Source: Azolla caroliniana
Taxonomy: Eukaryota; Polypodiophyta
Length of the DNA: 64,000 nt
NCBI GenBank assembly: GCA_043228905.1
Contig: JBHGNT010000009.1
Span: forward strand, 15,438,001 to 15,502,000
Reading direction: 5' to 3'
Part shown: positions 57,691 to 64,000 of the stretch, piece by piece
Numbering within the stretch: the stretch's first letter is position 1
How the letters are laid out: each line of letters starts with the position of its first letter
Notes under the pieces: model-generated
Told to the model about the DNA's origin: nothing
What the model saw: the letters and a program-made list of their open reading frames with translations, nothing else
Database searches by the model: none
Program-made: the position numbers and the translations under genes

Positions 57691-58268
57691 AGATTTCCGA
57701 CTATAGTGTGAAACCGGGGTGGAATGGGCAAGTCGGTGGTGTGCAACATGTGCACATGTATAGTAGGAAACGGTGTATAGAATAAAGGGGGAGTATTTAT
57801 CCCACATTGTAATGTCTCTCCCTCCTTGGGCTATAAAAGGAAGGAACAGGTCTCTTGTGAGGGGTTGCCCATTTTGAGTCATAAGGGTATACCACTTTGT
57901 AGAGGGTCGTTTTGTTAAGAATTTCTAGGGTTAGTAACTGTCTTGTGGTCTTCTTCTTCTTCTCCTTCTTGAGAAGCTGGGCGTAGTAGCCATGGCGGCA
58001 AAGCTCTGTTAGGGTTAACATCTTTTCTTCTAAGCGTAGCCCGGCTCGAAGCCGGGGTTGTATCTTTCCTTTGTAATATATACGCTTGTATCTGTTTGTG
58101 CATATTGGTGTATCTGGTGGTGTTGGGAGCATAGCCCTTCGTTCCCTATGCATAAGAGTCGGTGTCGTGCGCAGCTCTCTCTCTCTCGTGTTCGGCTTCC
58201 CTTTTTCCCTCGTCCGAGACCCTCGTGGTCCCACCCCTTTCTACACGCACGTGTGTAATAACGCGACA
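57683..58268 (+). repeat. 3' LTR of element H
   Basis: 586 bp, TGTCGTGAAGATTTC...AACGCGACA. It lacks the segment that lies between tgttcgg and cttccc in the left LTR. Confidence 0.87.
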
Positions 58269-58405
58269 GCGTTCTTCCGCTTTCCGGGTGTAGGACCGGG
58301 TTTGCGGTCGATCTTGTCGAGTTGGTTCTCGGTTGCATTGGCGGCTAGACATCCATTCCTTGATGTTCGGATGTGAGAATCACATATCACCAGGCATGCC
58401 AGAAG
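58269..58405 (-). other. leader and primer site of element G
   Basis: It aligns with the element I leader. The primer site TGGCATGCCTGG (minus) is at 58390-58401, four bases inside the LTR. The rest is untranslated leader separated from gag by element H. Confidence 0.65.
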
Positions 58406-58999
58406 TGTTACCGATTAGGAACACGGCCTACCCTCAGTCCTTCAGGGTATGGCTCAAAGAGGTTCTGCTACAAAAAATGGATTAGCGTAGTAGGTCTAGT
58501 GTTACGGGCATGACCATATAATATCCCGTGGTGTATAGAATACTACGGTAAATTCTCAGCACGGGATATTATATGGTCATGCCCGTAACATGTAGCCTCA
58601 ACGTAATACAACGGTAAAGTGTCACTAAGTGTCCGCGAAGGTAAGGCATTAATCGGAGATGGCTACAACCGAGCTCCTTCCTACCGTGCATCAATATACA
58701 CAGATACATTACTTACCCTAAGAATGGATACGCTTCCGAATGACACAGAGATAGAGAGTAATCAATATAGAGATCAGAAAAGACAATATGACTATATTAG
58801 ACTGGTTATGCTCAAAATTACGCTAGTTGTTACAATGTTTCTATGCCCTTTATATACGCAGGGCATAGTCGATTACGCTTCATGCATGAACCATTACATG
58901 AGTTACTTTAACGCCTAGTTTATGATAACACGCCTACCTCCTAGCCCATTTCATTACTTCTCACCTTGTTTCTCATTAGTCCGCTTCCGGCGGACAACA
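58406..58999 (-). repeat. 5' LTR of gypsy element G
   Basis: TGTTACCGATTAGG...GCGGACAACA on plus, 594 bp. Its ends match the element I LTR (TGTTAACCG...GGACAACA). TATA-like cctttatatacgc lies near 58848. It carries the perfect inverted repeat at 58500-58590. Confidence 0.8.
58500..58590. repeat. perfect 31-bp inverted repeat, possible MITE
   Basis: Left arm 58500-58530 and right arm 58560-58590 are exact reverse complements (TGTTACGGGCATGACC...), with a 29-base loop that itself contains a 5-bp stem (agaat/attct). The arm ends (TGTTAC) resemble the LTR start (TGTTACCG). No clear target duplication adjoins it (tctag and tgtag). Confidence 0.95.
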
Positions 59000-59698
59000 T
59001 CAAGCTTCGACCTCTGATCCTTAGCCACATGCATATACACTAGACATCCGAACACTCTTAGGTTTCGGTAAGAGACATCCTTTCCTGTCCACACCCTTTG
59101 TGGGACATCACCTTTCAATGGTACTTTGGGAGACCTGTTGATCAGATAAATAGTTGTATACATCGCCTCAGCCCAATATGATTTCGGTAGCTTGGCATGC
59201 TATAACATGCTCCTTATTCTCTCCATAATCATCTAATTCATCCTTTTTGTAAGCCCATTCAACTCAAGGGTCTTTGGTACTATGTATTCAATTCAAATAC
59301 CTTGAGCCTTGAAGTATTCTTCGAATTGCCCTTTATATTCTCCACCATTGTCGGTTCGAACAACCTTCAGCTTCCCACTCGACTCTCGCTTTGTTCATGC
59401 GTGGAACTCCTTGAACATTGACAGTACCTAATCCTTCGACTTCAGTATGAAGGCCCATATCTTCCGACTATAGTCGTCAATAAACGTTACGAAGTACTGT
59501 CCACCTCGATGTGATGGATCATCTACATAGCACACATTTGTGTGTACTAGTTCTAGTGGCACTTCTCTTCTTCTCGGTGGTCTTGTGTGGAATGCAGCCC
59601 TGTTCTGCTTTCTGACTAAACAGTTGATACACTTCTCCAAGTGCACTCCTTTCACTTCTAGGAGAAGTTCTTGGTCGGCCAAGATATGCATTCCCTTT

Positions 59699-60124
59699 TG
59701 TCAAGATTCGAACTCTTGACATAATCATGTTATAATCGAGTGTTATGTGTTAACCACACATCTAGCATATAATCATGTATATACTTCCTCATTGTAGGTT
59801 TTAGCTAGAGTCATGTGCATAATTTCTCCCTTGTATTATTAACACTTGGCACATGCATGTGTACCTACTACCTACATGCTCTATTGTATCACATGCGTGC
59901 AACAGGTATGCATGCCACTTAGTATAAATAGTTGAGTTCACCTTGAAGGAATTCAAGGTGAACAACACCAGTCATGGACATATCAATCCAGTATTCTCAT
60001 TTCGCCCATCTTCTCTCCTTAATCTTCATCTCTATCTTTATGCTCTTGTGTCATTCCATCATCGCTCCATCGTAGCCTCATCATCCTTGCTCCGTCTTAG
60101 TCCGCATTTGGTGTGTCCGTGACA
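59699..60124 (+). repeat. left LTR of element C
   Basis: TGTCAAGATTCG...GTCCGTGACA. The first 23 bases are an inverted repeat (tgtcaaga...tcttgaca). TATA-like agtataaatag near 59917. Confidence 0.9.
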
Positions 60125-60150
60125 GTTTGTTCACCTTCCAACTAGAAGCA

Positions 60151-60806
60151 TGACAAGAACTACACGCTCCCTTTGAACAATGCTCGGCCACAACCGAGCC
60201 TAGAATAAAACACAGAAAACAGGGAATGAAACACAACATGATAGAGAGAAGAGTACACAGGATGTTTACGTGGAAAACCCAAAACTCAGGAAAAACCACG
60301 GCAGCCCACAAACCGCAAACTATCACTATGTCAGAATGTACAATAAGAAAGCACCGAAGCCACGACCTCGAGTTTGCTATCTTCGCCACAGGCGGCGGTT
60401 ACAATCAGAGGCAACAACCTCTTCCTCTCTCTCACTCTCTCTGTACACTATTACGCGCACTCACTTCTTGCACCAACAAGAATGACAACAACACTTTTTC
60501 ACTGTGTCTACAAAAAATTTGCCCTAAGTCATATTTATACAAATATGACTTTTCGGCTATTTACAAATATAGCCACGATGGACTCTCAAAAACATATTTA
60601 TGAATATGTCTCTTCATCCGGTAAGCACTCCTCACCGGGCCTGCATCATCCGGTGCTTGCCGGGTACTCGTCGTCCGGTTCTCACCGGGTCTTCCGTAGC
60701 TGGGTATTCCTCATCCGGTTTCGGCCTCGGCCTATCGACCTCGGCCGAGTTTGCTCAGCAGTACTGTTCTTCTGACTTCCCATCCGGAGGGACCTGTTTC
60801 CTAACA
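60151..60806 (-). repeat. solo LTR inside element C
   Basis: TGACAAGAACTAC...TTTCCTAACA on plus, 656 bp, flanked by AAGCA on both sides (60146-60150, 60807-60811). Same family as 29827-30517. The first bases have changed (TGAC for TGTC). Confidence 0.92.
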
Positions 60807-60814
60807 AAGCATCA

Positions 60815-61380
60815 CCCGGTGAGGGCCGCACATGGCCGCTCACGCCCGTTCGTGTTCCTGTTCCCGGTGAGGGCCGCACATGGCCGCTCACTCCCATTCG
60901 TGTTCCTATTCCCGGTGAAGGCCGCATGGTCACTCACTCCCGTTCGTGTTCCAATCTCCGGTAAGGACCGCACATGGCCTCTCACTCCAACTATTGTTCG
61001 TGTTCCAGATCCCGGTGAGGACCAACATGGTCGCTCATGCCCGTTGTTGTTCATGTTCCAGTTCCCGGTGAGGACCACACATGGTCGATTACTCCCATTC
61101 GTGTTCTTGTTCCCGGTGAGGGCCACATGGTCGCTCACTCGTTCGTGTTCCATTTCTCAGTGAGGACAACATGGTTGCTCACGCCCGTTGGTGTTAGTGT
61201 TAGTGTTCCAACTCTCAGCGAGGACCGTTCCAGTTCCCGGCAAGGACCCCACATGGTTACTCATACCCCTTGGTGTTCATGCTCCCCGTGAGGACCGCAC
61301 ATGGTCGCTCATAGTCGTTGATATTTGTGTTCCAGTTCTAGGCGAGGACCACACATGGTCGCTCATGCCCGTTGGTGTTA
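60815..61380. repeat. minisatellite, about 12 units of 22-58 bp
   Basis: Units begin cccggtgaggaccgcacatgg and end tcgtgttccagtt with variation in length. It gives an artefactual plus-strand frame (VRAAHGRS..) and an antisense one. It forms most of the interior of element C. Confidence 0.9.
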
Positions 61381-61515
61381 AATACCTCATCTTGTGGAAG
61401 GGTTACTCCTTGTCTACGATTTACAAAATACTTTGGAGGTAATCTAAGATTTTCATCAACAATATCCCCTTAAGCCGACAAACGATTTGGGAAGGCATCG
61501 TTGGAGGGGGGATAA

Positions 61516-61941
61516 TGTCAAGATTTGAACTCTTGACATAACCATGTTATAATCGAGTGTTATGTGTTAACCACACATCTAGTATATAATCATGTATATA
61601 CTTCCTCATTGTAGGTTTTAGCTAGAGTCATGTGCATAATTTCTCCCTTGTATTATTAACACTTGGCACATGCATGTGTACCTACTACCTACATGCTCTA
61701 TTGTATCACATGCGTGCAACAGGTATGCATGCCACTTAGTATAAATAGTTGAGTTCACCTTGAAGGAATTCAAGGTGAACAACGCTAGTCATGGACATAT
61801 CAATCTAGTATTCTCATTTTGCCCATCTTCTCTCCTTAATCTTCATCTCTATCTTTATGCTCTTGTGTCATTCCGTCATCGCTCCGTCGTAGCCTCATCA
61901 TCCGTGCTTTGTCTTAGTCCACACTTGGTGTTTCCATGACA
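61516..61941 (+). repeat. right LTR of element C
   Basis: Same length as the left LTR, TGTCAAGATTTG...TTCCATGACA, following the polypurine tract. Confidence 0.9.
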
Positions 61942-62254
61942 CCTTCTCACTCATGTGGCCTAGTCTCTTATGCCATAACTCTCCACTCGAGCCGGCTGCC
62001 ACATTCACTTCCGAATTGCACAGTCAAGCATGCATCATATACAATGTGCCCTCTTTTTGTGCTCGGGCCACTATGAGGTTTCCCCGGCAAAACTTTCACT
62101 TGTCGTTTCGGAAGCTACCACAGTAACCTTCATCATCCAACCTTCCACTCGATATCAGATTCAAGTTGATATCTAGGACATGCCGAACTTCCCTTAGAGT
62201 CAGTCGACAACTTGCCGACATCATCAAGCTTACAGTTCCTATGCTGGCCTCCCG

Positions 62255-63140
62255 GATAGTATCATCAGCGATCGTGGACCTCAATTCGTCTCAAAAATTT
62301 TGAAGCATCTCTTCAAAATTCTCATGGTCATTTGTAACCTCTCCTTTGGCTATCACCCTCAAACAGAAGGACAAGGAGAACGAACAAATCAGACGCTAGA
62401 ACAATATCTTTGGTGTTTTCTAAGCTATCAACAAGATGATTGGGTGGATATTCTCCACTTTGCCAAATTTGCTTATAACAACTCTATCCACTCATCGACT
62501 AGGGTTACACCATTTTATGCTTATACATGCTATCATCCTCGATGGTGTGTGCTCGAAACTCTGGAGATACCCACAAATCCTTGTGCAGAAGATCATTTGG
62601 AGCGGCTCCGCAAGATATAGGCAGATCTATCTACCCATTTACATCAAGCTCAACAAACACAGACGGCTTATGTGGATCATCATCGGCTTCCATCCTGTTT
62701 TGACATTGGAAATCAGGTATGGTTATTACGACGACGCATCAAGACTACTCGAAAATGCAATAAAATTGGATTATTGACGATTAGGTCCTTTGCATATTGT
62801 TGGAAAAATTAATGATGTCACTTTTCGTCTTGATCTACCTCCGCAACTATGGATACATCCGATTTTTCATAGTTCTCTTCTCGAACCCTATCAAGGTAAC
62901 ACTATCCTGAATCATGTTACGCCACCTCCACCCCCAATTGAGCTTGAAGCCGGACCGGAGTATGAAGTTGTTGCCATCCTCGATTCCAAGATCATTCGCA
63001 ACAAGCTCTACTATTTGGTCAATTGGCTAGGCTATAGTCCAAGCAAGCGTACTTGGAAACCATTTGAGAATTTGGTAAATGCTTGAGCTCTTATTGAGGA
63101 CTTCCATCGGCAATATCCCGACAAAAAGGTAAAGAGGGAT
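62255..63140 (+). pseudogene. chromovirus integrase end with chromodomain (element J)
   Basis: Plus strand. It starts within the gypsy integrase core at the second catalytic D (IISDRGPQFVSKIL), with the E in GQGERTNQTLE. Then WVDILHFAKFAYNNS and, after frame changes near 62620 and 62775, GKINDVTFRLDLPPQLWIHPIFHSSLLEPY. A chromodomain follows at about 62955-63110 (EYEVVAILDSKIIRNKLYYLVNWLGY, TWKPFENLVNA), with a TGA at 63084-63086 inside its last helix, then DFHRQYPDKK. The chromodomain marks the chromovirus branch, in which it guides integration to chromatin (family knowledge). The upstream pol is missing; copia K abuts at about 62254. Confidence 0.9.
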
Positions 63141-63327
63141 GTTTGAGGGAGCAGTTATTGAGGGATGATGTTCAACAAATAGAGAGTAGAGACACAGATT
63201 TTTGGGTGTACCCAACCGCCTTAATTGGTACACAAGAAAGAAAGGTTATTATATTAGTTAACCCTAGAAAGAAAGAGGTGTGTTCACATTATGTTAGTTA
63301 ACCCTACAAAGAAAGACGGGGGGGTAG
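63141..63327 (+). other. 3' untranslated part and polypurine tract of J
   Basis: It contains a direct repeat (ttagttaaccctagaaagaaag near 63257, and again near 63295) and ends in a purine tract (gaaagacgggggggtag, 63311-63327) before the LTR. Confidence 0.6.
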
Positions 63328-63345
63328 TGTCATGATATAGCATGG

Positions 63346-63416
63346 TATGGCTTCAAAAGGATTCGAACCCATGACCTTATGTCCCATGGGTTGGAGCCTT
63401 ACCATTAAGTTATAGA
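63346..63416 (-). other. tRNA-like sequence in the LTR (not a functional tRNA)
   Basis: Minus strand. An A-box-like taacttaatggtaagg and a B-box-like ggtcatgggttcgaatcc are at tRNA-like spacing. Acceptor and D stems do not close. The B-box part is also present in the solo LTR at 51411-51425. Confidence 0.5.
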
Positions 63417-63632
63417 TTGTAATATAAAATATATCCATTTATTATTTTATTTAGGAAATCTATATATATTCTAAATTTCTCTGGAACATTCTAGAAACAT
63501 CAAGAGTACTCCTAAGCATACTATAAAAAGAGGCACAAGGCATTATTTTGAACCAATTCGGTTCAACGCCAGTCTTAAGCCTCCTAGCTATCCTTGTATA
63601 TTCTTTTCATATAATATATCTTTTGTTTATCA

Positions 63633-63636
<4 letters not shown>

Positions 63637-63705
<69 letters not shown>

Positions 63706-63908
63706 GTAATTACCTTACCCTAATGGTAAATTGTTAACACTGCAACATAAGCACTGCGTCATGGGTTTGAAACCCCATTTTCTCACCTCTCTATTATATA
63801 CTTCATATACTCTTAATTCTCTAGATGCCACTATGGAATGTAGGGGTTGAACCCATGACCACCTGGTCTCCATTGGGCAACCTTACCTACTGAGCTACAT
63901 CCATCTAG

Positions 63909-63970
<62 letters not shown>
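63637..63970. repeat. two long (TC)n tracts around a tRNA-like insert
   Basis: TC tracts at 63637-63700 (32 units) and 63910-63970 flank 63701-63909. The solo LTR copy at 51022-51442 has only a short tract here and no insert. The insert has a plus-strand tRNA-like segment (taccctaatggtaaatt and gtcatgggtttgaaacccc, 63722-63772). It also has a minus-strand one (tagctcagtaggtaagg and ggtcatgggttcaacccc, 63832-63905) with a partial acceptor stem. Confidence 0.7.
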
Positions 63971-63972
<2 letters not shown>

Positions 63973-64000
63973 TCTCTCGAGTGTTCTACACCCTCTTCTC

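Larger units (their letters stand above)
53427..58268 (+). mobile_element. non-autonomous gag-only LTR element H (D family)
   Basis: LTRs of 626 bp (53427-54052) and 586 bp (57683-58268) share ends and order with D. The right copy lacks about 40 bp near 58190. The primer site at 54057-54071 differs from that of D by one base, and a polypurine tract lies at about 57668-57682. The 3.6-kb interior has a gag-like region, repeated modules and a Cys-rich reading frame but no pol. It is inserted between the leader and gag of element G. Flanks cacgt and gcgtt are not a clean duplication. Confidence 0.85.
49693..58999 (-). mobile_element. Tat-like Ty3/gypsy element G, 3'-truncated
   Basis: Minus strand. 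5' LTR 58999-58406, primer site, leader, gag-protease and part of RT, ending at 49693 in the RT/RNase H boundary (LGQICWHN). It contains a solo LTR (51022-51442) and the whole of element H (53427-58268). Its LTR ends, primer site, protease and RT match element I. The 5' LTR is inserted in copia K integrase at 59000. Confidence 0.85.
59699..61941 (+). mobile_element. short non-coding LTR element C with minisatellite core
   Basis: Two 426-bp LTRs (59699-60124, 61516-61941) differ at about 16 bases (under 4%). The target duplication is CCTTT (59694-59698) and CCTTC (61942-61946), one change. The empty site is confirmed by the reading through copia K (HMSEKGMHIL). The interior is 1391 bp, of which 661 bp is a later solo LTR with its duplication. 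The remaining ~730 bp is non-coding and mostly a minisatellite. A polypurine tract (ttggaggggggataa) precedes the right LTR. No clear primer site follows the left LTR. It fits the TRIM/small non-autonomous class. Confidence 0.88.
59000..62254 (-). pseudogene. copia fragment K (protease end to integrase), B-like
   Basis: Minus strand in two blocks. 62254-61942 holds the end of protease and the following region (LREVRHVLDINLNLISSGRLDDEGY), and the pre-integrase start. 59698-59000 holds the rest of pre-integrase (CINCLVRKQNRAAFH), integrase core (LELVHTNVC, YFVTFIDDYSRKIW) and C-terminal start (YLINRSPKVPLKGDVPQRVWTGKDVSY). Element C separates them, and the gypsy G LTR cuts it at 59000. Several stops and frameshifts. 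Confidence 0.85.
63328..64000 (+). repeat. 3' LTR of element J, cut by window end
   Basis: It starts TGTCATGATATAGC. TATA box TATAAAAAG at 63522-63530. The LTR matches the solo LTR at 51022-51442 (opposite strand), including tctcgagtgttctacacc at the window end, but has extra material at about 63701-63909 between two long CT tracts. Confidence 0.85.

Noticed and set aside
60600-61163. 187-codon plus-strand frame with a repeated peptide
   Set aside because: It is the translation of the minisatellite plus the end of a solo LTR, without a plausible start or family.
63832-63905. Functional tRNA gene
   Set aside because: A and B boxes are good, but the D stem does not close, the acceptor stem has mismatches and no proper anticodon arm forms; called tRNA-like instead.
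1-64000. CRISPR array, prokaryotic operon, integrated plant DNA virus
   Set aside because: Repeats are LTRs, microsatellites or minisatellites. The only RT-containing units have LTRs, integrase or copia/gypsy order, not the arrangement of pararetroviruses. The gene structure is spliced and eukaryotic.

Overview
The window is nuclear DNA from a flowering plant. It holds one recognisable host gene, a four-exon remorin gene with GT-AG introns, in an AT-rich stretch at about 7.1-13.9 kb. Nearly everything else is long terminal repeat (LTR) retrotransposon DNA of the Ty1/copia and Ty3/gypsy types, heavily nested. Many copies use primer sites complementary to the plant initiator-Met tRNA (TGGTATCAGAGC). 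The species cannot be told from the sequence. I saw no rRNA gene, no intact tRNA gene, no CRISPR array and nothing prokaryotic.

Layout: 1-3196, plus-strand copia 3' part with LTR. 3197-7100, two decayed minus-strand copia fragments. 7101-13865, host DNA with the remorin gene (9665-11107, minus). 13866-22267, a minus-strand Tat-like gypsy element with a 5' LTR, gag-protease, pol, and a long extra reading region after integrase; its 3' end is lost. 22268-28866, several broken copia pieces. 28867-43385, a minus-strand copia element (A) carrying two later insertions: a gag-only LTR element (D, 29233-33488, itself split by a solo LTR) and a nearly intact copia element (B, 35836-41164, duplication GTAGG, LTRs differing at 1 of 608 bases). 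43386-49692, more copia pieces and a solo LTR. 49693-58999, a second Tat-like gypsy element (G, minus) containing a solo LTR and a second gag-only element (H, 53427-58268). 59000-62254, a copia fragment (K) split by a short non-coding LTR element (C, 59699-61941). 62255-64000, the 3' end of a chromodomain gypsy element (J) whose LTR runs off the window.

Relations: most coding regions are pseudogenes with stops and frameshifts. B is the youngest and could be copied with only two nonsense codons to overcome. D and H form one non-autonomous family sharing LTRs, primer site, a gag-like start and a repeated non-coding module. I and G are related gypsy elements that share a stop codon at the same gag-protease/pol boundary. 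Element and lineage names here are labels for this window only. The observations most worth following are the extra region of element I, the D/H family, the short element C with a minisatellite core, the tRNA-like segments in the J-type LTR, and the duplicated splice acceptor in the remorin gene.
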